Assembly (NCBI RefSeq): GCF_002209565.1
Contig: NZ_NJIH01000016.1
Location: 35,375 to 99,374, forward strand
Direction: 5' to 3'
Source of the DNA: Candidimonas nitroreducens
GTDB taxonomy: Bacteria; Pseudomonadota; Gammaproteobacteria; Burkholderiales; Burkholderiaceae_B
Length of the DNA stretch: 64,000 nt
Shown: positions 8,509-18,390 of the stretch, piece after piece
Numbering within the stretch: position 1 is the stretch's first letter
How the letters are laid out: each line of letters opens with the position of its first letter
Translations under genes and position numbers: made by a program
Notes under the pieces: model-generated
Told to the model about the DNA's origin: nothing
Database searches by the model: none
The model's input: the letters and a program-made list of their open reading frames with translations, nothing else

Positions 8509-8820
8509 GAAATCTGCCTGAAGTGGTTTGTAACGACAATGATTTTAGTCCACGTCTCGCACCGGTCGTATTTTGTAGGTTTCGACGTTGCTGCATCAGG
8601 TGGCGGCGGTGTTGCCCGCGCAGACGTGCATGGATGCATGCTGCGCATCGATTTTTGGGGCTATGAATGTCGGCCTCGAGCGTCCGCGGCCGGCTGGCGC
8701 TACTATGGCGGGACGCCGGCCGCCCTCTACCGCGGACAGGCCTCGGGCGGGCGCCTGGCGCATTCCTGGCAGGCGCATGAATGCCGAGCCATTTCTTTTC
8801 CGATTCCGGGAGAATCTTCC
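8509..8820. other. divergent intergenic region, carbonic anhydrase / hydrolase
   Basis: This 312-bp region carries the promoters of both neighbours. TAAAAT on the minus strand (8542-8547) could be the -10 of the carbonic anhydrase gene. I see no strong -35, inverted repeat or small gene. Frames open across it are GC-rich shadows. Confidence 0.4.
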
Positions 8821-9906
8821 ATGTCTATGCGTCTGTGGGCCGGTGCGCTGGGGGCCGCCGCGATGGCGGCGTGTGTCGTGGCGGGCGGCGCGCGTGCCGC
8901 CGACAAGCCGGCCGTCAAGGGCCAGAGGGCGGCGGTCAAGCATGTTGCCGACCAGCGCTTATTGGTCGCGACGCCGCAGGGCAGGGGCATGCTGGCAATT
9001 TATGCGGATCGTTCGCTGGCCGCGCCGGCACCCGGGGTGAAGCGCGTGCTGCTGGTCGTTCATGGCACCCTGCGCAATGCCGACACTTATTTCTCCGACG
9101 GCAGGAAGGCGCAGCAGGCGGCCGGCACGGCGGGCGCCGGCACCTTGGTGGCCGCGCCCCAGTTCCTGACCCGTACCGATGTCCAGGCCTTTGGCCTGGC
9201 CGCCGACACGCTCATATGGACGCGCAACGGCTGGAAGGACGGGGCGCCGGCCGTCGCGCCCGCGCCCATCAGCTCGTTTGCCGCTCTGGATGCCTTGCTG
9301 GAACATTTTGCCGATCGCAAGCTGTATCCGGCCTTGGTCGAGGTGGTGCTGGCCGGCCATTCGGCGGGCGCCCAGGTGGTGCAGCGCTACGCGGTGGCGG
9401 GCCGGGGGGAAGCGGCGCTGCGGCGTGCCGGAATACATGTGCGCTATGTGGTGGCCAATCCTTCCAGCTATTTGTATTTCAGCGATGCAAGGCCGTCGGC
9501 GGACGGCTCGTTCCGGCCCGCGGACGCGGCCGCCTGTCCCAAGGCCGTCAAGTGGAAGTATGGCCTGGAGGATGCGCCGCCCTATGTGCAGCGGGAAGGC
9601 AGCGCGGGGCTGGAAGCCCGCTATGCGCGGCGCGACGTGGTGTACCTGCTGGGCATGGCCGATACCAATCCGTACACGCATTTCATAGACCGGTCTTGCG
9701 CGGGCATGGCGCAAGGGCCGTATCGGCTGGCCCGCGGGCTGGCGTATTTCAGCTATATGCAGCAGCGCCATCCGTCGGGCCTGGAACAGACTCTGGTGGA
9801 AGTGCCCGGCGTCGGCCATAATGGCCAGGGCATGTTCACTTCGGCCTGCGGCCTGGCGGTACTGTTCGGCACACCCGTTCCCGCCACCTGCCCCCGCAAG
9901 CCCTGA
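8821..9906 (+). CDS. exported alpha/beta hydrolase
   Basis: This 361-residue protein starts with a signal peptide (residues 1-27, cleavage near ARA-ADK). LLVVHGT at 77-83 forms the oxyanion region, and AGHSAGAQVV carries the nucleophile Ser181. GVGHNGQGMF near the C-terminus supplies the His. It is probably a periplasmic esterase or lipase of unknown substrate. The start at 8821 follows a GGGAGA ribosome site; the longer frame from 8497 lacks a sensible N-terminus. It is convergent with the phosphonate transporter operon, 45 bp apart. Confidence 0.82.
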   Translation: MSMRLWAGALGAAAMAACVVAGGARAADKPAVKGQRAAVKHVADQRLLVATPQGRGMLAIYADRSLAAPAPGVKRVLLVVHGTLRNADTYFSDGRKAQQAAGTAGAGTLVAAPQFLTRTDVQAFGLAADTLIWTRNGWKDGAPAVAPAPISSFAALDALLEHFADRKLYPALVEVVLAGHSAGAQVVQRYAVAGRGEAALRRAGIHVRYVVANPSSYLYFSDARPSADGSFRPADAAACPKAVKWKYGLEDAPPYVQREGSAGLEARYARRDVVYLLGMADTNPYTHFIDRSCAGMAQGPYRLARGLAYFSYMQQRHPSGLEQTLVEVPGVGHNGQGMFTSACGLAVLFGTPVPATCPRKP

Positions 9907-9951
9907 AGCAGCATGCGCCGCGAGACGGCGCCTTGCAAGGGCCGGGGCTTT

Positions 9952-10800
9952 TCAGATCATTTTCTTGCGGATGATGTTGACGGCGATTTCGGCGAACACC
10001 ACCACGGCGAAGATCATCAGCAGTATCAGGGCGACGCGATCCCACTGGAAGAAGTCCATGGAGTTCTGCAGCGCCACGCCGATGCCGCCGGCGCCGACCA
10101 GGCCCAGCACCGCGGATTCGCGCACGTTGATGTCCCAGCGCAGCAGCGCAATGGACCAGAAGGCGGGCTTGACCTGCGGCCAGTAGCCCTTGAGCAGCAC
10201 ACTGGTACGGGGTGCGCCTACGGCCTGCAGCGCCTCGATGGGCCCGGGCTGGCATTCTTCCAGCGACTGCGCCAGCAGCTTGCCGACGAAGCCTATCGAG
10301 CGGAAGGCGATCGCGAAGGTGCCGGCCAGCGGGCCGGGGCCGAAGAAGGCCACGAACAGCAGCGCCCACACCAGCGAGTTGACCGAGCGCGAAGTCACCA
10401 GTATGACGTGCGCCAGCCAGTTCAGCGCCGGCACCGGGGTGACGTTGCGCGCGCCCAGCAGACCCACGGGCAGCGCCATTACCAGGGTGATCAAGGTGCC
10501 CAGCGACGCGATATTGATGGTCTCGAGCATGGCGCGGCCCGCCCCGCGCTGGAATTCCGCGAAATCTATGGGCCACATGCGCGTGAGCATGTCCGCCATC
10601 TGTTGCGGGGCGTCGGTCAGGAATTCCGGGATGATGTCGACCGTGCGCAGGGCGGCGACGGTGGCCAGCACGATGAACAGGAATACGCCGAAGCGCGCCA
10701 GGCGCTGCGCCGGCGTGAAGCGCGCCCATTCGCGGCGCACGGCGCCGCCCGCCACGGTCGGTTCGGCCAGCATGGCCCGTGGTGTTTGCCCGGGCCTCAT
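9952..10800 (-). CDS. phnE: phosphonate-type ABC transporter permease (second PhnE)
   Basis: This 282-residue inner-membrane permease has about six hydrophobic segments. The EAA-type loop reads ALQAVGAPRTSVLLKGYWPQV. The family ending NVRESAVLGLVGAGGIGVAL is very similar to its partner. It forms a heterodimeric channel with the preceding PhnE. The start at 10800 overlaps the stop of the upstream permease (ATGA), so translation is coupled. It is the last gene of phnD-phnC-phnE-phnE. No C-P lyase or phosphonatase genes follow. Confidence 0.9.
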   Translation of the reverse strand: MRPGQTPRAMLAEPTVAGGAVRREWARFTPAQRLARFGVFLFIVLATVAALRTVDIIPEFLTDAPQQMADMLTRMWPIDFAEFQRGAGRAMLETINIASLGTLITLVMALPVGLLGARNVTPVPALNWLAHVILVTSRSVNSLVWALLFVAFFGPGPLAGTFAIAFRSIGFVGKLLAQSLEECQPGPIEALQAVGAPRTSVLLKGYWPQVKPAFWSIALLRWDINVRESAVLGLVGAGGIGVALQNSMDFFQWDRVALILLMIFAVVVFAEIAVNIIRKKMI

Positions 10801-11600
10801 AGGAAGGCCCTCCGCAAGACTTGCGAGAAGACCTCTGCCAGCATGACCAGCGCGATGATGGACAGCAGCAGCGCCAGCACGAAGGGGTAGTCGAAGCGCT
10901 GGAAGGCGGTGAACAGCGTGCCGCCTATGCCGCCGGCGCCGACGATCCCGACCATGGTCGAGTTGCGCACGTTGGAGTCGAGCTGGTAGAGCGCGAAGCC
11001 GATGAAGCGTGCATTGACCTGCGGCAGCACGCCGTAGATCATGGTGTTGAAGAAGCCGGCGCCGGTGGCGCGCACCGCTTCTACCTGTTTGAGCGAGATT
11101 TCTTCGATGGCTTCGGCAAACAGCTTGGAGATGAAGCCGATGGAAGCGACGATGAGCGCCAGGATGCCGGGCGCTGCGCCGAAGCCTATGGCCTTGACGA
11201 ACAGAATGGCGACGATCACCGGATGAAAGGAGCGGCACAGCGCGATGAAGCCGCGCGCCAATGTGCTGACCCAAGCGGGCATCAGGTTGCGTGCGGCCAG
11301 GAAGCCGAAGGGCAAGGACAGGATCACGCCGAACACCGTGGAAATAATGGCGATCTGCACGCTTTCGGCAATGCCTTGCAGCAGCAGTGCGCGGCGATGA
11401 AAATCGGGCGGCACCATTTCGGACAGCAGGCGCCAGCCTTCGTGCAGGCCGACGACGAAGCGGTGCCAGGTAATGCCCATCTGCGCGCAGGCGTAAACAA
11501 CATAGGCCAGCAGCAGCAGTGCGATCAGGCGCACCGTCCAGTTCGCCGGGAAGGGGTTGCGGCCCGGCCCGGCAGGCGCTTTCAGCGCAGGCGCGCTCAT
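10797..11600 (-). CDS. phnE: phosphonate-type ABC transporter permease (first PhnE)
   Basis: This 267-residue integral membrane protein has a hydrophobic N-terminal helix at about 23-42. A permease domain follows with [24 protein letters not shown] (the EAA loop contacting PhnC) and [20 protein letters not shown]. Its ATG overlaps the phnC stop by 4 bases, and its own stop overlaps the next permease in the same way, giving a tightly coupled operon. Two different permeases instead of one homodimer is a common arrangement in this family. Confidence 0.92.
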   Translation of the reverse strand: MSAPALKAPAGPGRNPFPANWTVRLIALLLLAYVVYACAQMGITWHRFVVGLHEGWRLLSEMVPPDFHRRALLLQGIAESVQIAIISTVFGVILSLPFGFLAARNLMPAWVSTLARGFIALCRSFHPVIVAILFVKAIGFGAAPGILALIVASIGFISKLFAEAIEEISLKQVEAVRATGAGFFNTMIYGVLPQVNARFIGFALYQLDSNVRNSTMVGIVGAGGIGGTLFTAFQRFDYPFVLALLLSIIALVMLAEVFSQVLRRAFL

Positions 11601-12391
11601 AGCCAGTCTTCTCCTCCGTAAATGAATTTGAGATGGCTTTCGACGAGGTCGCCGGGCTTGCCGTCGAAGACGATGGCGCCGTCCTTCATGCCGATAATGC
11701 GCTGCGCATAGCGGCGCGCCAGTTCTACATTATGGATGTTCACGATGACGGGCAGATTCATCTCGGCGCCGAGCTCGGAGATGAGTTCCATGATCTCTAC
11801 CGATGTGCGCGGATCCAGCGACGAGGTGGGTTCGTCGGCCAGCAGCAGTTCGGGGCGCTGGGCCAGGGCGCGCGCGATGCCCACGCGCTGCCGCTGTCCC
11901 CCCGACAGGGCGTCGGCGCGCTTGCTGTAGTGGTCGGCCAGCCCGACGCGTTCGATCAGGCCGAAGGCGCGTTCGACATCTTCACGCGGAAACTTGCGCA
12001 GCCATGCCCGCCACACCGGTACATAGCCCAGCCGGCCGCTGAGCACGTTTTCCATGACCGACAGTCTTTCGACCAGGTTGTATTCCTGGAAGATCATGCC
12101 GATGCGCCGGCGCGTGCGCCGCAGCGCCTGGCCCTTCAGTGTGGTGATGTCTTCGCCGTGGAACAGCACCCGGCCGCTGGTGGGCTCGACCAGACGGTTG
12201 ATGCAGCGTATCAGGGTGCTCTTGCCCGTGCCCGACGGGCCGATGACCGCGGTCACGCCTCGCGCGGCCACGCTGAGGTCTATGCCGCGCAGCACCGGGT
12301 TGGATCGGGTGTATTCCTTGGTGAGCTTCTGTAGAACCAGCGCGGCGCCGCCATGCTGCGCGGCACCGTTCGATGCTTCAGTGATCGGCAT
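11597..12391 (-). CDS. phnC: phosphonate-type ABC transporter ATP-binding protein
   Basis: This 264-residue ATPase has Walker [10 protein letters not shown], a Q-loop in [14 protein letters not shown], signature LSGGQRQR, Walker B LLLADEP, and an H-loop His in NIHN. It energises uptake of phosphonate, phosphate ester or phosphite. The start MPITEAS at 12391 is the first plausible ATG; the frame upstream runs into the 3' end of phnD and is not real. It lies 23 bp downstream of phnD. Confidence 0.93.
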   Translation of the reverse strand: MPITEASNGAAQHGGAALVLQKLTKEYTRSNPVLRGIDLSVAARGVTAVIGPSGTGKSTLIRCINRLVEPTSGRVLFHGEDITTLKGQALRRTRRRIGMIFQEYNLVERLSVMENVLSGRLGYVPVWRAWLRKFPREDVERAFGLIERVGLADHYSKRADALSGGQRQRVGIARALAQRPELLLADEPTSSLDPRTSVEIMELISELGAEMNLPVIVNIHNVELARRYAQRIIGMKDGAIVFDGKPGDLVESHLKFIYGGEDWL

Positions 12392-12414
12392 GAGTTGCGT
12401 CCGTAGGCTCGTGC

Positions 12415-13428
12415 TCAGGGCTTTTTCTTCTTGGCCGCGGCTGCCGCTTCCTTCTTGGCCTCGGCATCGAAGGTGGCGCGGTCGTACGGGGCGCCGGTGG
12501 CATCGGCGATCTTGCGGATCACCGCCCAGTCCTTTTTGTATGTGGCCGGCCAGAAGCGATCGACACCGCCGGAGAATTCTTTCTGCATCTCGGGCGGGAA
12601 GCGGAACGACAGGAAGCATTCCACGATCTTTTTCGCCAATGTCGGCTTCAGGTCGTGCGCATAGGCGAAGCCCGAGGTGGGGAACGGATCGCTCTTGTAC
12701 AGGATGCGGAAGTCAGACAGCTTGATGTCGCCGCGCGCCGCCATGCGTTCGAAGACGTCGGAGGCCACGGTTGCGGCGTCGTAGTCGCCGGCCTTGACCC
12801 CCAGCACGGAGCGGTCGTGGCCGCCCGAATACACGACCTTGTAGTTTTTATCGGCGGTAAGGCCGACCTCGGGCAGCAGGGCGCGCGGCGCCAGGTTGCC
12901 GGAATTGGACGAGGCCGCCGTATGGGCGATCTTCGCGCCCACCAGGTCGGACGGTTTCTTGTACTTGGAGTCGGCTCGCACGATCAGGATCATGCGGTAG
13001 CTTTCGTAGGACTTGGGGTCGCCCTTGATGGCGAAGGGAATCGCCCCGGCCAGGTTGACCGCGAAAGCGGTGGGGCCGGTGGAAAAGCCCGCCACGTGCA
13101 GGCGCCCGGAGCGCATGGCCTCGACCTCGGCCGAATTGGACAGCACCGGGTAGTAGACCACGTGCTTGCCGGTGCACTTGGACAGGTAGGCCACGAAAGG
13201 CTTGAAAGCGTTGGCGTAGACCGCCGGGTCTTCGACCGGCGTATAGGCGAAGACGATCGTGGACGGGTCTTTCCAGTCTTTGGGATTGGTGGGCGGGGCT
13301 GCCACCATCTTGTCGCCATCGACGCAATATTGCGAGTCGAGTTCGCCGTGCGGGCAATTGGCCGCCATCGACGGCAGGGCCGCCAGGCCCAGCACGATGG
13401 CGCACAGGGCCAGTATGAGTTTACGCAT
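12415..13428 (-). CDS. phnD: phosphonate-type ABC transporter substrate-binding protein
   Basis: This 337-residue periplasmic binding protein has a signal peptide (residues 1-22, cleavage near SMA-ANC). PhnD features include [25 protein letters not shown] near 60-85 and the loop [35 protein letters not shown]-like [10 protein letters not shown] lies around 180. The C-terminus is an unusual Lys/Ala-rich tail. GGAGGG 7-12 bases upstream fixes the start at 13428. It heads the operon. I find no Pho-box pair in the region upstream, so phosphate control is not evident. Confidence 0.9.
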   Translation of the reverse strand: MRKLILALCAIVLGLAALPSMAANCPHGELDSQYCVDGDKMVAAPPTNPKDWKDPSTIVFAYTPVEDPAVYANAFKPFVAYLSKCTGKHVVYYPVLSNSAEVEAMRSGRLHVAGFSTGPTAFAVNLAGAIPFAIKGDPKSYESYRMILIVRADSKYKKPSDLVGAKIAHTAASSNSGNLAPRALLPEVGLTADKNYKVVYSGGHDRSVLGVKAGDYDAATVASDVFERMAARGDIKLSDFRILYKSDPFPTSGFAYAHDLKPTLAKKIVECFLSFRFPPEMQKEFSGGVDRFWPATYKKDWAVIRKIADATGAPYDRATFDAEAKKEAAAAAKKKKP

Positions 13429-13969
13429 TTGTTTCCCTCCTCTTGGGCGTGTCGGCCGCTGTCGTATACGAGCCGTACCTGCCGCAAGCGCGGGCGGGAA
13501 ACGGGTCGGCACGAGGCCGGCTGTGCCCGGGTCTGCGGCCCAAGGGTCGGGGAAGGGGGCGCCGAATTCCGCTGCGCGACTGCGGACGAACCAGGAACGG
13601 CGTATCGCCAGTCGGCACTCTTGAAATTCTGATGAAAACGATTTTACTCAGGCCTTGCAAAGTGCCTATTCATGATTACCCCGAGATCGCGCGTAGCCTT
13701 GTAACCCCGCATGTCCATTGGCTTTCAGCTAGCTGAACGTCGCCAGGTACGGGCCTGGCCGCGCGCGGTTTGCCCATGCTTTGCAGCGGGCCGTATGGGG
13801 CACGCTTTCCCGCTTTCCGTATCTATAATGGGCTGGCGAGATTGCATATCCAGAGTCTGTTCCGCCAGAATGGGGCAGTTCTCTGGGCATGAGCAGGCCC
13901 TAACTTGTACGACCCCCTGGCGGGGCGCCGTCGCAGCGCATCCCGGCTGGCAATAATACGGAGACACGC
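13429..13969. other. 541-bp divergent intergenic region with a palindrome
   Basis: It separates phnD (minus) from the acyl-CoA synthetase (plus). A perfect 14-bp palindrome TTCAGCTAGCTGAA lies at 13724-13737. A TATAAT at 13824-13829 could be the -10 of the synthetase gene. No small gene is supported. The region is longer than either promoter needs; the rest shows nothing I can name. Confidence 0.45.
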
Positions 13970-15667
13970 ATGACATCGCAGGCCTTTGCACAAGCGCGGG
14001 AGTTCCTCTTGAAGCACCGCGCCGATTACGACACCGCTTACCGCGACTTCAAGTGGCCGGAACTGGACGAGTTCAACTGGGCGCTGGACTGGTTCGACGA
14101 CTACGCGCTAAACAATGACGATACGGCGCTTTGGATCGTCGAGGAAAGCGGCCAGGAACTGAAGCTGTCGTTTGCGGAGATGTCGCGGCGCTCGAATCAA
14201 GTCGCCAATTATCTGCGCAGCCTGGGCGTGCGGCGCGGCGACCGGATCCTGCTGATGCTGGCCAACCAGGTGGCCTTGTGGGAGACCGTGCTGGCGGCCA
14301 TGAAGCTCGGGGCGGTGACCATACCGGCCACCTTGCTGCTGACGGCTGAAGACATCGCCGACCGCATGCAGCGCGGCGGCGTAGGCTATGTGGTGACCAA
14401 TGCCGACCAGGCGGCCAAGTTCGCGGCATCCACACAGATAAAGCGCATCGCGGTAAGCGGTGGCGGCCCGGTGCCGCCGGACTGGTTCCGCTACGAAGAC
14501 GGGGCGGCGGCCAGCCCCGTGTTCGAGCCCGACGGCCCCACGCACGCGACCGACCCTTTGTTGCTGTACTTCACCTCGGGCACCACCAGCCGGCCCAAGC
14601 TGGTGCAGCACAATCATCAAAGCTATCCGGTGGGCCACTTGTCCACCATGTACTGGATCGGGCTGCAGCCCGGCGACATCCACTGGAACATCAGTTCTCC
14701 GGGCTGGGCCAAGCATGCCTGGAGCTCGGTGTTCGCGCCCTGGAACGCGGGGGCGGCGATCTTCGTCTACAACAGCGCACGCTTCAATGCCCGCGCCACT
14801 TTGCAGACATTGGTCGACTACGGCGTGACGACGCTGTGCGCGCCGCCCACTGTGTGGCGCATGCTGATCCAGGAAGACCTGGCCTCGTACCGCGTCAAGA
14901 TGCGCGAGGTGATAGGCGCGGGCGAGCCGCTCAACCCTGAGGTCATCGAGCGTGTGAAGAAGGCCTGGGGCCTGACGCTGCGCGATGGCTACGGGCAAAC
15001 TGAAACCACCGCGCAGGTCGGCAATTCGCCCGGGCAGCGGCTCAAGGCGGGTTCCATGGGCAGGCCGCTGCCGGGCTACGAATTGGCGCTGCTCGACGGC
15101 GACGGCACGCCGGCCAGCGAAGGCGAACTCGCCATTGCGCTGCACCCGCGCCCCACGGGCCTGATGGACGGCTATGTCGACGACCGCAGCGACGCCATCA
15201 AGCCCGTGGGCGACGCTTACTATCGCACCGGCGACGTCGCCGAGGTCGACGCCGACGGCTATTACACCTATATCGGCCGGGCCGACGACGTGTTCAAGGC
15301 GTCCGACTACCGCATCAGTCCGTTCGAGCTGGAAAGCATCCTGATAGAGCACCCGGCGGTGGGCGAGGCGGCGGTGGTGCCCAGTCCCGATCCGCTGCGG
15401 CTGGCGGTGCCCAAGGCGTTTGTCGCCTTGCGCGCTGGCCATGAACCCAGCCGCGAGGTCGCCGGCGATATCCTGCGCTTCGCCGCGCAGCGGCTGGCGC
15501 CTTACAAGCGCATCCGGCGCATCGAGTTCTACGAATTGCCCAAGACGATTTCGGGCAAGATCCGCCGTGTGGAACTGCGCAAGGCCGAACAGGCGCGCGC
15601 CGGCGCCGGCCGGCGCGACAACGAGTATTGGGAAGAAGACTTCAACGGGGATACAGCGGCCACGTGA
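13970..15667 (+). CDS. medium-chain acyl-CoA synthetase (AMP-forming, MACS type)
   Basis: This 565-residue ligase activates a carboxylic acid with ATP and CoA. The P-loop-like LYFTSGTTSRPKLVQHNH has the usual second Gly replaced by Ser. Adenylate motifs GYGQTETT and YYRTGDVAEVDADGYYTYIGRADDVFKASDYRISPFELES are present, and the catalytic Lys sits in PKTISGKIRR. The pattern DIHWNISSPGWAKHAW is typical of the MACS branch (medium-chain or aromatic acids). It is a single gene followed by a strong terminator. Confidence 0.9.
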   Translation: MTSQAFAQAREFLLKHRADYDTAYRDFKWPELDEFNWALDWFDDYALNNDDTALWIVEESGQELKLSFAEMSRRSNQVANYLRSLGVRRGDRILLMLANQVALWETVLAAMKLGAVTIPATLLLTAEDIADRMQRGGVGYVVTNADQAAKFAASTQIKRIAVSGGGPVPPDWFRYEDGAAASPVFEPDGPTHATDPLLLYFTSGTTSRPKLVQHNHQSYPVGHLSTMYWIGLQPGDIHWNISSPGWAKHAWSSVFAPWNAGAAIFVYNSARFNARATLQTLVDYGVTTLCAPPTVWRMLIQEDLASYRVKMREVIGAGEPLNPEVIERVKKAWGLTLRDGYGQTETTAQVGNSPGQRLKAGSMGRPLPGYELALLDGDGTPASEGELAIALHPRPTGLMDGYVDDRSDAIKPVGDAYYRTGDVAEVDADGYYTYIGRADDVFKASDYRISPFELESILIEHPAVGEAAVVPSPDPLRLAVPKAFVALRAGHEPSREVAGDILRFAAQRLAPYKRIRRIEFYELPKTISGKIRRVELRKAEQARAGAGRRDNEYWEEDFNGDTAAT

Positions 15668-15694
15668 AGCCGAAGCCGCCGCAGCTCACGCCCT

Positions 15695-15723
15695 ATATGC
15701 CGCAATTCGCGGCATATTTTTTT
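15695..15723 (+). terminator. intrinsic terminator after the acyl-CoA synthetase
   Basis: A perfect 9-bp stem ATATGCCGC (15695-15703) / GCGGCATAT (15709-15717), loop AATTC, then six more T residues to 15723. It lies 28 bp after the stop codon. Confidence 0.85.
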
Positions 15724-16008
15724 GTTGCCGGCCGTTCCAAGGCACAAAACCTCTTGGTGAAGCCGAGCGGCATGCAAGTCTGCGACGTGAAGAGCAAGCC
15801 GCAGGCGCAGCGCAGGGGCATTTTTTTTGTCGCGTATCGTGGCACTGGTTTCAGCGCCGGGGGTTTCCGGACATAGTTGTAAGCAATGATGTGGGCCCTG
15901 ATTTGCCGCGAAAACACGTGGGTATACTGAATTCGAGTGTTCGGCACGGCTGCTTCAGTAGCGGTGGCACGGGCACTACTTCATCAAGAAACGCAAGGAG
16001 GTAACTCC
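15724..16008. other. intergenic region before the small exported protein
   Basis: It holds an isolated run of eight T at 15831-15838 without a clear stem, and a TATACT at 15923-15928 that may be the -10 of the next gene. No small gene is supported. Confidence 0.35.
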
Positions 16009-16380
16009 ATGGCTCGCACCTTTCGGATTATCGTAAAAAGCCTCGGCGGCCTTGCTGCCGCCGCCGCAGTATTCGCAATGTCGGCGCCGGCCCAGGCCCA
16101 GTATCATGGCTCGCATGGGCATCCGCCGCCGCACGCTCACGCCAGGCCCATGCCGCATAGTTATCATCGGCCGCCACCCCCTGCTTATCACGGCGGGTAC
16201 CGTGGCGGATACCACGGTCACTATCATGGCGGCGGCAATGACGGCGATGGCTTGCTGTTCGGCATGGCGCTGGGCGCCATTGCCGGCGCGGTAATCGCCG
16301 GGTCGGCGGTACAGGCGCCGCCTCCGGTGGTCTACAGCTCGCCGCCCCCGCCGGCGCCGCCGGTGTATTCGGGCTACTGA
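16009..16380 (+). CDS. small exported His/Pro/Gly/Tyr-rich protein with glycine zipper
   Basis: This 123-residue protein has no known function. Residues 1-30 form a signal peptide ending ...APAQAQ. The middle is built of His, Pro, Gly and Tyr (HGHPPPHAHARP, GGYRGGYHGHYHGGG), which could bind metals. LFGMALGAIAGAVIAGSAV is a glycine-zipper membrane helix, followed by a proline-rich tail. AAGGAGGT at 15995-16002 fixes the start. The Spy-like gene follows 89 bp later on the same strand, so an envelope role is plausible. Confidence 0.75.
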   Translation: MARTFRIIVKSLGGLAAAAAVFAMSAPAQAQYHGSHGHPPPHAHARPMPHSYHRPPPPAYHGGYRGGYHGHYHGGGNDGDGLLFGMALGAIAGAVIAGSAVQAPPPVVYSSPPPPAPPVYSGY

Positions 16381-16469
16381 CACACCCGCCAGTCCACCCG
16401 CGGCAGGGGCCGCCGGCCGCGGCGGCCCCTGCCACTCTCTCTTTCCCTCACCCGATCGAGCACACAGAC

Positions 16470-17084
16470 ATGAACCGCAATCTACATCAGGCCTTCGCGC
16501 CCGTACTGCTGACTCTCGGCTTGTTTTCCACTGCCGCCATGGCGCAGGGTACTGCGCCGGCGGCGGCTCCCGCGGCGCCGGCCGCCGGGCAGGCCGCGCC
16601 GTCCCAGGCCGCCCCTGCCCATGCCCATGCCAAGGCCGCTGCGCGCCACGCCAAGAAACACCAGGATCGCATCGAAGAGCGCATCACCCGGCTGCATACG
16701 CAGTTGAAGATCACCAGCGAGCAGGCCAAGCAATGGGAGGTCTTCGCGCAGACCATGCGAGACAACGCGCAGCGTATAGACCAGGCCATCCAGGATCGCG
16801 CCAAGAAGCTCCCGACGATGAACGCCGACGAGGTCATGAAGTCGTACGCGGCGTTGGGGCAGGAGCATGCCGAAGATCTGCAGAAATTGTCTGCGGCCTT
16901 CAGCGGCTTGTACGGGGTCTTGTCCGATGCGCAAAAGCAGACGGCGGATGTGCTGTTCCGCAATCAGCATTCCGGCAAGGCGGCAAAGCATCACTCGCAT
17001 CACAAGTCACATCACAAGCCGCAGCACCGGGCTGCACCCGCCACACCGGCCGAACCGGCCACGGCTGCGCCGGCAGCCAAGTAA
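16470..17084 (+). CDS. Spy/CpxP-like periplasmic protein (LTXXQ family)
   Basis: This 204-residue protein has a signal peptide (1-25, cleavage after AMA-Q). An Ala/Pro-rich linker leads to a helical core of about 60-160. Core motifs resemble Spy/CpxP: LHTQLKITSEQAKQWEVFAQTM, and LYGVLSDAQKQTADVLF as the second LTxxQ-like repeat. The His/Lys-rich tail KHHSHHKSHHKPQHR may bind metal or anions. Spy-type proteins act as periplasmic chaperones or stress sensors. It follows the His-rich exported protein. Confidence 0.8.
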   Translation: MNRNLHQAFAPVLLTLGLFSTAAMAQGTAPAAAPAAPAAGQAAPSQAAPAHAHAKAAARHAKKHQDRIEERITRLHTQLKITSEQAKQWEVFAQTMRDNAQRIDQAIQDRAKKLPTMNADEVMKSYAALGQEHAEDLQKLSAAFSGLYGVLSDAQKQTADVLFRNQHSGKAAKHHSHHKSHHKPQHRAAPATPAEPATAAPAAK

Positions 17085-17192
17085 GGCCGTCGCGGCGCCG
17101 CGTTGCGGCATCGTGCCGGCGCGCCGTGATGCCTGTCTTTATTTTGTTTCGAGACGGCCGCGGCGGCGGGCCGGCAACTCGCCGGCCCGTGC

Positions 17193-17684
17193 TCAATTCG
17201 CCATCAGGCCCAGGCGCTCATGCCATTGGGCTATGGATTCTTCCGGGTATATCGAGAAGAGCAGATCGCGCGGCCCTGCCTCGACCTCCACCCACGGCGC
17301 CTTGAATTCCAGCATCAAATGGGTGTGTTCGGGCGGCGTTGGCAGCGGCGTGTCGATGGCGCTGGCAAACGGATGTATCAGTTCGGGCCATTCGGGGCTG
17401 TAAAGCCACAAGGCGCTGCCGCAGCGCTTGCAGAAATGCCGTTCGGCGGTGCTGGTGTGCGCACGGGCCTGCCCCGGGTTTTTGATCTTGGCGTGGTAGA
17501 TCGAGATGTGATCCTTGCCCGTTACTTTCATGCTGCGGGCGTCGCCGCCCAGGTTGATCGCGTAGCCGCCGCCACCCTGCGTCTTGCGGCAGATCGAGCA
17601 ATAGCAGCGCTGGTAGGGGTAGGGCGTGGAACTTTCGAGGCTGAAGCGCACGGCGCCGCAGTGGCAGGAACCTTGCAATTGCAT
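17193..17684 (-). CDS. GFA-family zinc protein
   Basis: This 163-residue protein has the zinc motifs of the glutathione-dependent formaldehyde-activating (GFA/CENP-V) fold: CHCG at 7-10, CYCSIC at 27-32, and CKRCGS near 86. Most members are of unknown function; the GFA enzyme joins glutathione and formaldehyde. No formaldehyde dehydrogenase lies nearby, so a specific role cannot be given. Single gene. Confidence 0.85.
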   Translation of the reverse strand: MQLQGSCHCGAVRFSLESSTPYPYQRCYCSICRKTQGGGGYAINLGGDARSMKVTGKDHISIYHAKIKNPGQARAHTSTAERHFCKRCGSALWLYSPEWPELIHPFASAIDTPLPTPPEHTHLMLEFKAPWVEVEAGPRDLLFSIYPEESIAQWHERLGLMAN

Positions 17685-17906
17685 GATGGACGTCTCCTAG
17701 TTTCCTGTTTGCTGGATCCAAGGACATGAGCCGCGCCGGCGCGTCGCACGGGCCGGGCGCTGCGATCCCGCGGCGTGCAGTCCGTGGGGGCAACCGAATC
17801 AGTGTATAGCAAGGGTGCCTTGAGCAGGGGTCGGGCGCTGGCCTGCCGGGCTTGCCCGTGGCTCGGCGGCAATGTAAATTGGCTGCGCCGATTCAGCGAG
17901 GGGCCC

Positions 17907-18272
17907 ATGAGCAGCGTCCGCAAGCGTTATGCATCCGCCAGCCGGCCCGGCCTCGCCCGGCGCTTCTATGTGGCCGGGTACGTGGTGCTGGCCTGCGGGC
18001 TGCTGGCCGCCGCCCTCGTCTACACATACGCCCCCGCCGACGCATCCTATCAACTACCCTACAGCCGTCAGGACGACGCTCAGGTCGAACGCCTCGGCGG
18101 CCGGGCCGCCGTCTGGGTACTGCATTTCAACCGCTGGTTCCTGGGCTTGTGGCATGGCCGCCAGCTGGCCTGGACGCTGGCGGGGCTTTCCCTCGCGATT
18201 GCGCTGCTGTGCCTGCTGGCTGGACGCAGCCTGTCGGCGACCATGCCGTTCGGAACCCGGCCGCGGAAGTGA
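17907..18272 (+). CDS. small membrane protein, unknown function
   Basis: This 121-residue protein has a basic N-terminus (MSSVRKRYASASRPGLARRF). Two hydrophobic segments follow, YVAGYVVLACGLLAAALVY at about 21-39 and LAWTLAGLSLAIALLCLLAG near 87-106, with a roughly 45-residue loop between them. I recognise no family. GAGGGG lies 3-8 bases before the ATG at 17907; the frame is open further upstream to 17775 but without protein-like sequence. The GST gene follows 118 bp later. Confidence 0.6.
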   Translation: MSSVRKRYASASRPGLARRFYVAGYVVLACGLLAAALVYTYAPADASYQLPYSRQDDAQVERLGGRAAVWVLHFNRWFLGLWHGRQLAWTLAGLSLAIALLCLLAGRSLSATMPFGTRPRK

Positions 18273-18390
18273 TGCATGGAATGCGGCTGCGGCGCGTCGC
18301 GCCGAGGCGCGGACGCGGGCCGCTTTTCGAGTGCCTGGGGGTTTTCGGGTATTCTTTCGAGTCGGTGTTCCCGCCCCCTGGAGATATTCA

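Noticed and set aside
15831..15838. second terminator marked by eight T
   Set aside because: No stable stem precedes the T run; the real terminator is at 15695-15723.
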